A stretch of 64,000 nucleotides of DNA from NCBI GenBank assembly GCA_011503125.2, contig WWBZ02000051.1:3906001-3970000 (forward strand), given 5' to 3'. The translations under genes were made by a program, and so were the position numbers. The notes beneath the pieces are model-generated. The model searched no databases and was not told where the DNA came from. It worked only from the letters and a program-made list of their open reading frames with translations. This document shows positions 40,786-53,700 of the stretch, piece after piece (position 1 is the first letter of the stretch; every line of letters begins with the position of its first letter). The DNA comes from Botryosphaeria dothidea. Taxonomy: Eukaryota; Ascomycota; Dothideomycetes; Botryosphaeriales; Botryosphaeriaceae.

Positions 40786-41397
40786 ATAGATAGATAGATA
40801 AATTTAATTAAGCTAATTTAGCTCCCCGGAGGGTCTATATAGCTATAGCTATCTATAAGAGTATATAGAAGAAGAAACTATAGCTACTTTCTTAGAATAG
40901 CCCGGGTAAAAACCTTCTCTATCTATAATAGTAGTATTCGTAGATACTCTATTTAGTATAGTTTTTCTATATACTAGTAGCGGTATCTAAAGTAGAAAGA
41001 GTAGCTAAGAAGAAGAAACTATAGAGAGAGATAACTATAAATCTTAAGACTAAGCCGTAAGAAGTTCCGGCTTACCTATTTATAAGCGCTAGTAAAGCGC
41101 TCTTAAAATTTATTTTTAGAAGCGCCTAGCTAGCTCTTCTCCCCCTTATTACCGCTAGAGAGAACGCGGGTACGTATACTTTTATAGTAGGACGTATATA
41201 CTACTTATAGCCTACCCTAACTACCTATAGATTTTCCCTCTTATTATCGCTAGAAAGAACGCGGATACGTATACTTTTAACGTAGGACGTATATACTACG
41301 AGTAGATAAGCGGTCTAAGATTCGAACTTAGTATCTATACTACTTTAAAAAGGCTAGGCTACCGTAGAAGTATACTCTACTAATATATTACCCCGCT
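40786..41397 (-). mobile_element. SINE-2: full-length tRNA-derived SINE
   Basis: Flanked by the 15-bp TSD AAATATAGAATATAG (40771-40785, 41398-41412). The sense strand starts AGCGGGGTAATATATTAGTA (RIP-modified A-box area) and has the B-box region CTAAGTTCGAATCTTAGACC about 70 bp in, a body homologous to SINE-1 including two copies of the CGTCCTAC repeat, and the LINE-B-like tail TTTATCTATCTATCTATC. 612 bp. Heavily CA-to-TA mutated, unlike SINE-1. Confidence 0.88.
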
Positions 41398-43990
41398 AAA
41401 TATAGAATATAGTTAAATATTTAGTTAGAATTTCTCTATCTTCTATTTAGGTCGGTATCTAATAGCGTATTTAGTATAAGGTTTTATAGTAAGATAGCTA
41501 GCCTTAAAGCACTAAGGCTTATAAAACTTAACTAACCGCTTATCTTAGTTAATATACGGGTTATAAGTACGTAACTATCCGTCTCTAAGAATTAGTAGAT
41601 AGTCTTCTAGGTTAGTAATATAGTAGAGAAGTTATTTCTTATAAAAACTAATATTAATATTAACTAGGGAGGTATAGGTAATATATTAGAAGAATATTCC
41701 GTCTTCTAAAGTTATAGTAATCCGTTTAATAAGAGAAATCTTTATTATCTTATACGCGTAAATAAAGAAGATATTAATAAGCTTAGCTTAGCTTCTATTA
41801 TTAATAAGAGAACGTATATTACTACTAGCTACTATAGTATATATAATAAGATAAGTTTTCTTTATTTTATACGCGCGATTATCTACTACGAAGTTTAATA
41901 TCTTTATCTTTTTCTAACTACGACTAGCTAGCTACTCGTCTAGCTTCTTCTACTCTTATAGTTCTAGAAAGTAACTTACTTCTAGAACTAGAAGTTTTCC
42001 GACTTACTATTAGAGTTAAGTTTCTTAATACTTTAGATATACGCGAATCTAGCGCGGTTATTATTAGAATAGTAGATATTAGATATAAAGTAGTCTAAGC
42101 CTCTATAGCTACGGTAGCGTTTCTACCTTATTATTACGAGGCGTTTCTTATCTAATAGCTTTAAGAGTTTTAGCTTAGGCTTATACTATAGTCTAATCTA
42201 GTCTCTTAGTTTAGTAGTAGTAGATATACGGCCCTATTAGCTATCTTAGTCTATATTACCGCTTCTAGTTCTACTCTAGCGGCTAAGATTACCTTAAATA
42301 GGTTTCTAATTATAGATAGACTTAGTACGATCTCTTTTAGAATTATTACTATTATTTATTCTTTTATTAGAACGGATATTTATAGACTTAATCTCTTAAT
42401 AACGATATTCGGTCTTACGGAGAGTTTTAAGTAGCTATTTAAAAAAGATAAAGATAAGAGTAGCTACTAAGAGGGCTAAGCTAATAGAAATACTATTCTA
42501 TATCTTATTAATCTTCTCTTCTTTAGTTAGATTAGTAAGAAACTAAAGTATATATAGGCGGACGTAGTAGAAGTCTACCGTCTCTTTCTCGCTTTATCTA
42601 GTAAGAATAAGATTATTAGTAGCTTTTTTCTTTACGATATCTATTCTATATATCTTTTCTAGCTTTTCTAAGAAATCTAGGGCTATTTAGTAGCTACTAA
42701 TATACGGGCGTATTATAGTAGTAATTAAATTAGTAAGGTAAGAGTAGATATAGCGAATTATTAGCTTCTAATTTCTTTTAAAGAAGTCCTCTTCGACTTT
42801 AAGCTTAAAGATTATATTATTTTTAAAGTTAACGAAAGTATAGATATTAGTAGAGATAAGCTTATTAATATCTTCTATAAGTATCTTACGTAAGCTCTAA
42901 TAAGAGAGAATTCGCTATAAGATAATAGTTTTCTCTCTTAGTTAACGTTTCTAGTTAAGGCTACGAATATTAGTACTAGAGAGAGTATCTTCGTAATAGT
43001 TAGTAATATTTTTAGTTAGAAGATTATTTTCTTAGATAAGCCGGCTAATCTTATTATTACTTTTCTTAATAACTTTATTAGATCTAGCGATTATCTTCTT
43101 ATAGGTCTATTTAAGTTTTTTATACTTATTCTAAAGAGAGACGTAGACTATATATTCTTTACTAGTAGCTATTTAAATAACTTAGAGAACGTAGTAGAAC
43201 TTAGTACGCTAGTTTACTATTACTATAGTATACTAGTTATAAAAGATATATTCGTTAGGCTAGCGAATAGAGTCGAGTTCGTAGTTACTTAGTATTCCGG
43301 GGTTAATAGTAAGATTAAGATCCGTAGCTAATAAATATATAAGTTCTTTAGATTCTAGGTTTCTACGTAAAATAGTACGACGTAAGATAGAATTAGTAGC
43401 TTAACTTTACTAGTCTAAGATATTAGAAAAGTTCTAAAATAGAATAGTACTACTTATAAACTCGTTAAGATTCTAACTAGGTTTTCTAACTATATTACTA
43501 AATAATTCTTCTTTATTATCGCTTAGATAAATAGAGGTAGTACTAGCGATACTACTAGTACGGCTACGACTATAGCTTACGGGAAATAGGCTTTATTACG
43601 CTATAATCTTCGCTAATTATTCTAGTTTTTTAGAGTAGTTTAACTCGTATTACGGGTAAAAACTCTAAAGAGATTAGTACGGGGTTAACGAGAATCTTTA
43701 TATCTTATTAAAAAAGATAGATTTTCTATAATTATACTATTATTTCTCTAATAGTATAGATTTTAATATTTCTAGGTTACTTATTATAGAGTATTAGTAT
43801 TATTAAGTTCTAGTTATAGGTTATTAGTATTATCGGGTTCTAGTTATAGATTATCGAGTTTAGGTTCTAGTTAATAGTACGGGTATTAGATTATCGAGTT
43901 TAGGTTTCTTATTAGTAGTATATAGATTATATAAGGTAATAAAGCTAAAATAATAGTATTACTTTTAACTAAAAATCTATATATAAGAAG

Positions 43991-45204
43991 AGGCCGCGAA
44001 ATTCTATTATACGCGTCCTCGTCGCCGCGGCTAGTAATATTTATTAGAGAAGCGTCTTTAGTAGATAGCTAAGTATAGAGGTAATAGATAGTAGTCTATA
44101 ATACGCTATTATAGACTATTAGAGTACGGCTTTAACGCGATAAAAATTTTTTATTAATACGCCGACCGCGACTAAAACTACGCTATCTACTATCTTCGCT
44201 TAGATAACGCGACTATCTATCTAAAGAGGCCTATCGAGAAAAACTAAGATATAAAAACTACTCGACGTACGACTACCTAGCTTATAGCTAGACTCGACGC
44301 TAGCCTATCTAGCTAGCCGATATAGATACGTTCTAGGCGTACGATAGAATACTCTTAGACTTATACCGGCTCTAAGATCGCTAAAAACGCGGCGAGAGCG
44401 TAGAAGAATCTCTTTTCTAAGAACTTATTAAGACTAACGTATTATAGACTTTTAGTACGAAATCTATTAAGGCCTTAAGGCCTCTAACCGCGAAGTTTTT
44501 ATTAAGGCCTAATCTTAAGAACTCGTTAAGGCCTCTTCTAGAGAGCCGATTTAGTACGTATATAAGAGACTTAGTAGAGGGTCTTAATAAGCGTAGTACT
44601 CGTAATCTAGTACGATACGACCGGTTAGCTTAACGAGACGGAAATATAAGTAAGCTCTAAAAAAGAGAAATATAGACTAGCTTCGATAGCTCTTACTAAC
44701 TCTATTAAGCGGGCGTTTAGGCGACTTAACGGAGAGTCTTAATAGACGTAAAATACGTAATCTACGACGATAATATAGGCTAGCGGTAAGAAAAGACTCT
44801 TAAGATATTATAGGCTAGTCGCGTAAATACTTAATACGTTAGAAATATAGACTAGCTTAAAATAAGAGAAGATATAAACTTAGTTAGTAGAAGAGAGTAG
44901 AGTAGGTCGCTCGGCGTAAGATCTAGTTCGTTACTTCTTCTATAAGATACGGTCGGCCTATTATAGAAAGACTCTTATAGATAACGCGAAATAGGAACCT
45001 AGTAAGTATAGAGTATTACGTCCTTATATAATATCTAGGTTTTCTACGGGGCGTAGTATATAGTAGCTACTACTAGCTCTAAGAACCTTACTTCTTCGCT
45101 AGACTCTAATTCTTAGTATACTTAGATAGTAGATAGAATTACGTTTTAGCTAAAGAGACTACTACGTAGCTCGAAAAAACGAATATACGTATTAATATAT
45201 ATAG
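43991..45204. other. RIP-hit repeat DNA of unknown family
   Basis: 1.2 kb without a single recognisable domain on either strand. CA and TG are essentially absent, so it was almost surely a repeat. Recurring CTCGTTAAGGCCTC-like and AGAAATATAGACTAGCTT motifs hint at internal repetition. It truncates the right-hand repeat X of gypsy-4. Confidence 0.4.
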
Positions 45205-48200
45205 ATAGATAAATTTATTTCTTTCCGATATAGCTCTCTTATAGGTCTATACGGGGCTAGCTATCTATAGTTATTTTACTTAAGAGGAAAAATCTTTTCG
45301 CCTAGTAAAAATCCCTCCTTTCTATCTAGGCCTATTTATTTCTACTAGTTCTATTTTTTCTTCTTACCGGTAGCGGCTACTATAGTAGCCCTATATTCGC
45401 CTACTAGTTCTACCTCTTTAGTTTTTATTCTCGTAGTTATCTAGATCCTAGTATTTCTAGTAGTCCTCCTAGTTTCTCTTCCTAGTTATTCTTCTAAATT
45501 AGTTCTCTAGCTAGACTAAACTAATTAAGTAGCTCTAGACGTAGAAACTAGTCTATTATTACTTTTATCTCTTTCTTTATTAAGAGGAGGAAGTAATAGT
45601 CCGTAGTCCCTATTCTTTAGAGTATCTATACTCTATTTTATTAGAAGTAGAAGTAGAAGAGGAGAATATACTTTAGAGTTTATCTATACTAGCCGTATAG
45701 ATAGATAGAGCTAGGATATTCTAGTACTTTACGCCTTAAGAGGAAGTTCTCTAGTTTAATATACTCTATACGTAGTAGAATAGCGAGTATACTCTATAGC
45801 TTAGATAGTTCGCTATAGATTTATCTAATTTTTAGGTTCTACTATATACTTTAGGCTACTAGCTTATTTTATCTTTTCTAGCTAGTAGACTTTATCTATC
45901 TCTTCTTCTACTTATTTCTATATACTATACGTAGCTTCGTTCGCTCTAAGAGACTCTAGTAGATAGAGAGATAGTAGTTAAGGAGTAAGTTTACTTTTTT
46001 TCTAAGTAGAGTTCTTCTAGCCGGGCTAGCGGCGCCTCTAGTACTTAGAGTAGCCCGAGCTATCTATTTAATACTTTAGTAAGTTTCTTCTACTACTATC
46101 GCGACTAGGCTATTCCTAGCTCTAATAGCCTATACTAATACTAGTTCGTCTAGATATAGTAAGAGTAGAAGAATCCCCGTCTTATACTTTAAAGTCTATA
46201 TACTAGTTAACTTATACGCCCTTAAGATAGTACGTAGGCACTAGTTTTAGATCTTCTTTAGTAGCTAGATAGCTATTTTTCTCTACTTTAGAGTTCTCTC
46301 TAGAGTATACTATACTCTATAGCCGTAGGTAAGAACTAGCCTTACTACGGCCGTATAGATATAGCGGGCTTTAGTAAATAAGGCTTCCTAGGTAGACGCT
46401 ACGAGTCTAGATAGAGATATATACTATTTAATTACCTTAGCTTCTATTTCTCTAATATAGAGTTCCTATCTAAGCTTATTATCTACGTAGACTTCTAGAA
46501 TCTTTATTATAGGCTTTAGGTATCTAGTAAATCTAGGAATACGGATCCCTACTACTATATTAAATCTTCTTAGTTTTCTTATAAAATAAATAAGATAATA
46601 CTTATCGGGCGAGAAAGCTAACCCGTAGATAGCTACCTAGTACTCGTAAATTTAATATACTCCCTCTAGTATCCTATAGTTCTATTCTATAGATCTACTA
46701 AAGATTAGGATATTAGTATTATCGACGAATCTAAGGGGGAAGATATTACTTCTACGTAGCTATATAAGTAGGTTAGACGTAAAGAATAGATAGAGTATCG
46801 GAGATAGTAAGAATTCCTAGAGAATCCCGGTTAGGGTCTAGATTAGTAGACTAATAAAGTCTCCGAAGAATAGCTAAGTAGTACGGTTCTATAGAAAGGA
46901 TTAAGTAAATCTTTCTATCTATACTAGGAGCCTTACTATCCTTATATTATAGAGAAGCCTCCTATAAGATATATAGTCGTATACTTCTAAGATATCTAAA
47001 CTAAGAACTAAGGCTACTAGCCTAGGATCTTACGCCTAGATAGTATAGATCTATTTCGTAAGTAGGTCGAGGGCTACTACTACTAACCTATTTCTCCTAG
47101 CTTCTATCTATATATTAGGGAGTAGTTTATAGGCCTTAGTAGCCTAGAAGATCCGATCTACTATAATCCTCTTAAGTAGCTTTTCTAGCGTATTAAGTAA
47201 AGTAATCGGCCTAAATAACTTAGCTTTAGTATAGTTATCCCTCTATAGTTTTCTAAGAACTATAGTAATAGAGCTTTTAAACTATCTAGAGTAGTATCTA
47301 AGTACGAGGTATTCCTAGAAGAGTCTAGTAAGTAGTCTACTTAGTATCTAAGTATACTACTTTAGGAACCTATTAATAATCTTATCTAGGCCTAGTACCT
47401 TATTTAGGGGAAGCTTCTTAATAGTATAGATAACCTACTCTTTAGCGAGGTCTTAGAGGATCTCTACTAGTACTAAGTATATATATCTATCTAGGTTTAA
47501 GAGGTCGGTAGCCCTAAGAGGGGGGAAGAACTAGTTAATAAGGATTTCTATCTTAGCCGGATTATCGTAGCGTAGTTATTTATCTACTTTCTAGAGGAGT
47601 AGGAACTAAGATAGGGCTAGTAGTTCTTATACTTTTATTCTTATCTACTTTAAGAGCTTCTAGAGTATAGATAGGTCTAAGGTAATCTTAGCTACTATTC
47701 TACGCTATACTTTTATTCTATCTCTTCTAATCTACCTCTTCTTACTATTAGTAATAGTTTAGTATACTACCTAGTCCTCCTCCCTTTCTATAGCTATCTA
47801 CTTTCTTCTAGCTACTCTTATTTAGTATACTAGATCCGAATACTTCTTTATCTATTATATAGAGGCCTAGGGCGAGGGTCTCGCTCTTAGAATAGTCTTC
47901 TAGATTATCTTTTAGATAGCCTTCTAGAGTAGTATAGTAAAGTAATCTAAGTCTACTTTAGTATTAAGAGGGGCTATTTTAAGATATTTAAGCTTTAATT
48001 AGAGTATATTATTAGTTCTCTTCTAGTCTACTTTCTTCTACTAGGGCCTTAGGGAGCGTAGTTTTACGAGAGTAAGAGAAAAATTAAGTATAGTAAGAAT
48101 AGATAGGTAGTTAGAGGATAATTTAAGCTCCTAGCTAACTCTATAGCTAAGAATTCTCTCCTCTAGCTACCGTAATATAAAGATAAAATCTAGAGTACTC

Positions 48201-50330
48201 TTACTACTACTATCTCGTCTAGTAATAGTATCTCTTAGAAGGGCGAGATTAAGATTAGCTATAATAGCTATCTTAATTAGGTTATCTACTAGGATATAGT
48301 ATATTAGGAAGGTTATATCTTTCTAGATAGAATAGTAGAGGTTAAAGTCCTCTAGGAGAATATACTCTTCTAGTTTTCTAAGAACTTCCGATAGAAGAAG
48401 TAGAGTTTCTAGAGCTATACTAGTATAAGAGGCTAGCGGGGGATTATAGTAGTTATAGATATAGATTATACGTATTTTAGTAGTAAGAGATAGTATAATA
48501 AGATCTAATAAGTAGACTATTACTTACTAGAAGTCGGGGGTAATAGCCTTACTTATAAAGAAGTAGGTTCTTACCGTCCTCTTCTAAGAAAAAACTATAT
48601 AGTAGATAGAATATCTTACTATTATCTTAACCCTTAGGTTTCTCTAAGGTTTCTAGATAGCTAGAATATAGTAGATTTTTAGGTCTACCTCCTTAAAGAG
48701 CGGAAGTATTACTCTATTCTTACTTTTATAGACGTTATACTATACGATAGAAAAAGCGCCTATATCTAATATTAACTTTCTTCTATTTCTAAGTTAGGCT
48801 ATAAGAAAGTTAGTAGTATAGGCTACGAGGCGGAGGAGATTCCCGCGGGCTTCTTCCTAGAGATATATTAGAAGCTATTAAGTTTAGTAAACCGTATTTA
48901 GTTAGGAGGTAGGGGGCGGCTTAAGTCTCTTAGCCTATCTAGCTCTCTCTTAGTCGGCTTCTTCTCTCTAGGCCTCTTTCTTAGCCCGACCGTTAACTAG
49001 TTAGTTTAGAGCTATATCTTAGCTATAGAGTATTTTACTCTATATCTCTTTAGAGCCGCTAGACGGGTCTAAGTAGTCTTTATTTAGTAGGCTCTACGTG
49101 CTAGGTAGGCGTTACTCTAGGCCGTATACTTTTATAAGTAGTTTATATACTATATTTTTTTCTTAGGGCACTCTTAGGTATTATATACCTCTATATACTA
49201 GCTATACTTATTCTTTCTTCTATAGTAGGTAGAGATATAGCTATAGTTCTAGTACTTAAAGTACTAGGTTACTATAAAGACTATACTATAGTATTCTACT
49301 ATATAGAGCGTATAGTTACTAATAAGTTCTTTAGTAATAATTTAGTTAGCTACCTCGGGGTTTATAGTACTAAAAATAATCGCTAAGTAAGTTTTCTTCT
49401 CTAGGAGCTTTCTTTTTAGCTAGACTAGCTTACTAATACGTAGTTTTAGATATAGAGATAGATTCTAATTCTAAAGGATTTAAGCGGTCTAAGAATTCTT
49501 AATATTAATATCTTTAAGAGGAACGTTATAGACTAGTACTAAATAGAGCTATTAGTTAGAGCGGACTTCCCTACTTAGTTCTATAGTCTATTTTTAGTTC
49601 TAGAGGAGAGCTACTTTAGTCTAAGTATTAGATATAAAGAGCTTAACGTTTCTACTAGGAAGCTTCTTAATAGCTAGTATCTTTTTATACGCTAGGCTTT
49701 TTTCTACCTAAATCTTCTTAATAATAGTCTTATTAGAGAGATTAGCGATCTTCTATCTATTAGTCTTATTTAGAAAGTATAGAGTAAGCTTAGTAGTAGC
49801 CGGGAGGGTAGAAGGCTTTAGAGCTACTCGGGCTATAATATTAGCCTAGCTAGATACTACGGGCGTAGAGGTAGTCTAAAGTTAGCTAACTATCTTCTAG
49901 ACTTACTATACTTTCTTAAGAATATTCTTAAGGCCGGGTTTTTTAGTATTTACTTTCTAGTATATAGAGATATAATTCTAAAAGATTATCTTAGTAATAT
50001 CGAGAAAATTTTTTACCTAGCTAGAGAGAACTAAAGAGAGGCTAGCGGATACTTATAGAGCTTAGAGAAGAGTATCTATTATCTTTAAGGCTCTTTTAAC
50101 GTATTCTACGCTATACTAGATACCCTACGATTTATTAGAAGTACGTTATAGTTAGATAGAGGTAGTTACTAGAGGAGGCTATTCGCCTCTTTCTACGGCC
50201 TCTATATTAACTATAATACGGCTATAGCTACTCTAAGTAGTATTTTAAGTCTCGCTAGACTTAGAAGAGTTCCTAGAGCCCTCTCCCGGCGCCGTAGCTT
50301 AGAATCGATTTTTTAGCGTAGTTATATTTT
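45205..50330 (-). mobile_element. LINE-B4: full-length LINE-B, RIP-hit
   Basis: The minus-strand 3' tail (ATATAGATAGATAAATTTATT) is at 45205 and the 5' end at about 50330 (GGCGCCGTAGCTTAGAATCG, ORF1 start region). About 5.1 kb. It aligns by eye with LINE-B1 over 45205-46745 and with LINE-B2 over 48380-50320. This gives the family layout: ORF1 (50320-48770), endonuclease (48770-48300), RT (47700-46300), C-terminal knuckle (about 45700). CA/TG nearly absent. Confidence 0.85.
45650..50320 (-). pseudogene. LINE-B4 ORF1 and ORF2 remnants
   Basis: No ATG survives in this stretch and TAG/TAA stops are dense, but residues left unchanged match LINE-B1/B2: ORF1 N-terminus with the A5 run intact near 49690, the AT-hook region near 48950, endonuclease before 48300, and the RT motif FVDD read as FVDN (plus strand ATTATCGACGAATCTAAG at about 46718). 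The change GATGAT to GATAAT is a TG-to-TA event. The protein products would have been the LINE RNA-binding protein and the endonuclease/reverse transcriptase. Confidence 0.6.
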
Positions 50331-50579
50331 ATCGATATATATAGAGACGGAACTATTCGCCTCTAAACTAACGCTAAAGTAAATAATAATAAGAACTCGG
50401 AGGTTTTAGAATAGTACGTCGGCGATATATACTTAAGAAGTAAATAGAGATTACTTAGATAGAAGAAGTTTAGCCCGGCTTTAACTATAGAGGCCGTAAT
50501 AAAAAGCGGCTAAAAACTAGAATAGGGGTCTAGATAGATCTTTAGAAGACTAGAGGTTATAGGTATATTAAATCCTACT
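50331..50579. other. RIP-hit DNA between two LINE-B copies
   Basis: About 250 bp without CA/TG and with no recognised homology elsewhere in the window. Probably the former target of both insertions. Confidence 0.3.
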
Positions 50580-51319
50580 ATAACTTTATATATAGATATA
50601 ATTATATAATTTCCTACTACTAGTTAGAGAAGATAAGATAAGTTAGTAGCCTAAAGTATATAGTAGAACCTAAAAATTAGATAAATCTATAGCGAACTAT
50701 CTAAGCTATAAAATATACTCGCTACTTTACTATATATAGAGTATATTAGACTAGAGGACTTTCTCTTAAGACGTAAGGTACTAAAGTACTCTAGTTCTAT
50801 CTATCTATACGACTAGTATAGATAAACTCTAAAGTATATTCTTCTTTTCTACTTTTACTTTTAATAGAATAAAATATAGATACTCTAAAGAGTAGAGACT
50901 ACGGACTACTACTTTCTTCTCTTAATAAAGAAGAAGATTAAAGTAGTAATAGACTAGTTTTTACGCCTAGAGCTACTTAAGTAATTTAGTCTAGTAAGAA
51001 AACTAATATAGAAAGATAACTAGAAAGAGAAACTAGAAGAATAACTAGAACTACTAGAACTACTAGGACCCGAATAACTACGAGAATAAGAACTAAAGAG
51101 ATAGATCTAGTAGATAAATATAGAGCTACTATAGTAGCCGCTACTAGTAAGAAGAAAAAATAAGAATTAGTATAAAATAGTATATTTAGAGAGAGAGAAG
51201 GGGTTTTTACTAGGCGAAAAGATTTTCCCTCTCGTATAAAATAACTATAAATAGCTAGCCCCGTATAGACCCGTAAGAGAGCTATATTAGGAAGAAATAA
51301 ATTTATCTATCTATCTATA
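50580..51319 (+). mobile_element. LINE-B5: 5'-truncated LINE-B
   Basis: Plus-strand LINE-B 3' part matching LINE-B1 (reverse) from about 50640: ATCTATAGCGAACTATCTAAG, the knuckle region near 50800, ending GGAAGAAATAAATTTATC and (TATC)n at about 51319. It abuts a partial repeat X. RIP-hit; left boundary approximate. Confidence 0.7.
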
Positions 51320-51499
51320 TATAAGAAGAAAGAAAAGAGAGTCTAGAAAGAGAGGGCGAAGAATAAATATATCTAGTCGCTTAGCGCTAGGCCCGTACTC
51401 TAGTATTTAACCGAGTTATTCTTAGTAAAGCTAGGGCCTTTAGTTACTATTAAGTATCTATTTAGTTATCTAGAGTAGTAGCGCTTAAGAGGCCTAATA
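51320..51499 (-). mobile_element. repeat X fragment
   Basis: Matches the right 180 bp of repeat X at 12663-12894, ending AGGCCTAATA at 51499. Its left end is replaced by the LINE-B5 tail. Confidence 0.55.
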
Positions 51500-51737
51500 A
51501 AAAGGCGTCGCTAGAAGTAATAAATAGATTCTTAGTAGACTAAGTAAAGTTTAAGAAAGTAAGAGCGTAGCTTCGAGTATATAATAGATATTTAAGAACT
51601 CGTTAAGCTAGATAAAGATACTAAGCTAAAGAATTCTATAGATATTTAGAGAGTCGTAATACTATATATATAATATTTAGTCTAGTATAGACTATAGTAT
51701 AGTTAATTAATCCGACTTTCTACTAAAAAGTATATAT
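51500..51737. other. RIP-hit DNA, unassigned
   Basis: About 240 bp without CA/TG between repeat X and the LINE-B6 start. No domain seen. Confidence 0.3.
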
Positions 51738-52639
51738 ATCTTACTCTAGTTCTATCTATTTATACGGCTAGTATAGATAAATCTTAAAGTATATTCTTCT
51801 CTTCTACCCCTACTTCTAATAGAGTAGAATATAAATACTCTAAAGAATAGAAACTACGGACTACTACTTTCTTCTCTTAATAAAGTATTACGGTATAGCC
51901 TTTATAGAGTCGGGATAGAGTAGAAAGAAAAGCAAGCGAGGCGCAGACACGCGCTATAAAGACCCACTATAAGTTACGTGCATCACGTAATACTAAGAAA
52001 TTAATCCCTTTAATCCTATATACCTTAGGTATTAAGGGATAGATTAATAAGATTAAGATAATATTAATCTATCTAATCTATACGCTCCTGCCTAAGAGGC
52101 AATATAGATTAAATAGATTAATATTAGATTATAGATACTCTCCTACGTATATATAAACTATACTTATTAGATAGCTTTAACCTTCGTGGTTAACTTTAAT
52201 AATAATTTAGTACTAATTATTAGTAATAAGGCCTTCGTACGTAGTGCTTAGTCTTTAGTCGTCTACTCGTTCCTCGCGTACCTCTTCTTATACCTACTTA
52301 AGGAAAACCCCTCGATAGGTTTCTACCCTCTTTAGTATTTAGATCCTTAGAGGTAGAGGCCCGCTCGTTATACTTTAACTACTATCCTTGCAAGGAGAGA
52401 GATCTTTTTAGAAACGAGTTTATTAGGTTAAGTATTACCCCGCCTAACGCGTTTAGGGAAAGTATACGATAGCACCGGGATCTTAGATAGATGTCGACCT
52501 AATAGAGGGTCGCGCTAAGAGTACTTAGGGGCGTGCTCCGCCCGCGTAGTAAATAGAGCCTACTCGAGAAGAACTCTAGGCACTTATTTAGGAATAAAAA
52601 GCCTAGATCGAGCGCCTACTAGCGTACTAGATAAAACGA

Positions 52640-53700
52640 AGCGCTACTAAGGTTAAAGTAGCGGCACCCGAGAAGTTTAATAGGGATAGGAAGAAGCTCT
52701 AATCCTTCCTACTCTAGATATAACGCTACCTCTAGTTTAACTAAGTATAATTCGATAACGACGCCGAGGAAGTACTCTTCGTATTAACCTACCTTAGGGG
52801 AACGGCAGAGGTATAGATAAAACTATACCTTCGCGACTATCTAGCTAATAAATACTCTCTCGAGAAGAGAAGGGCAAAGACTAAGAAGATCTTCGATACC
52901 TACACGGGATTCGCAGATAACCTTAAGGCTACTTTTAACGATCGGGACGAAGTCCGTAAAGCCTCTAACGATATTATAACCGTTAGATAGATAGAATCTA
53001 TAGCTATCTATATAACTAAGTTTTAGTAGCTTATAGCCTACCTCGAACGGTTAGACGAGACTTTCCGCGACCTCTTCTATAAGAGCCTAAAGGACGAAGT
53101 TAAGAAGAATATAATTACTTACGAATATCTACCTACCTTCTAGAAGATAGTAGACCTTACGTCTTAGATCGACGGTCGTATATACGAATAGAAGATAGGT
53201 TCTCGATAATCTAATACCTCGAAGCTACGCCGTAAAAGAATAACCCTCGAAGGCGGAGACGCTATAGCCCTCGACGCGGCTAATAGATAGGATTCTAAGA
53301 AGGGTAATAATAGTTATAATAATAAAAAGCCTAAGGGACCTAACCCGAACTAGACGGATAAGTAGAAACAGCGCTATAAGAATCGACTCTATATTACCTA
53401 CGGTAGTAATAAATACTTCTCTTCTAAGTATTCGTAGAACCCTCGTAGTAAGAAGAATAATAAGTAGACTTCGAGCGCTTAGCGTAAAGCGTCGGTTATA
53501 TCTCGCTAAGATAACTACGATACGCTATACTAGATAGCCTATTACGATAACGGCTATTAGACGTATTAAACTAGCAAGGATATCTCTAGATAGTACCCCT
53601 ACGAACCTCGAAACTTCGGTATAATAACTAGGAACGAAGAAGTTATCGAAACCGACGATATTATCGATAGTTTCCCTCTAGACGACGAATCTATTAACAG
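52640..53700 (+). pseudogene. gypsy-1 gag
   Basis: Frame reads KVAAPEKFNRDRKKL, then FDNDAEEVLFVLTYLRGTAE, LYLRDYLANKYSLEKRRAKT, FDTYTGFADNLKATFNDRDE, RDLFYKSLKDEVKKNIITYE, the capsid layout of fungal gypsy gag. A Lys/Arg-rich region with a probable C-x2-C knuckle remnant follows near 53370-53450 (KYFSSKYS). All stops seen are TAG, at Gln/Trp positions. Gag would build the particle and package RNA. Confidence 0.7.

Larger units (their letters stand above)
37383..43929 (-). mobile_element. gypsy-4: RIP-hit Ty3/gypsy interior
   Basis: A minus-strand gypsy element bounded by repeat X on the left (37151-37382) and a 60-bp X piece on the right (43930-43990). Integrase about 38800-37900, RNase H and RT about 40500-39300, protease/gag about 43700-41420, with short-period repeats at 43780-43925 near the gag start. 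SINE-2 is inserted at 40786-41397. CA/TG are almost completely absent; the few left are mainly GCA/TGC. Confidence 0.7.

Noticed and set aside
43991..45204. Possible novel gene cluster in a long ORF-free region
   Set aside because: CA/TG loss shows it was a repeat hit by RIP; absence of ORFs is explained by mutation and gives no evidence for a new system.
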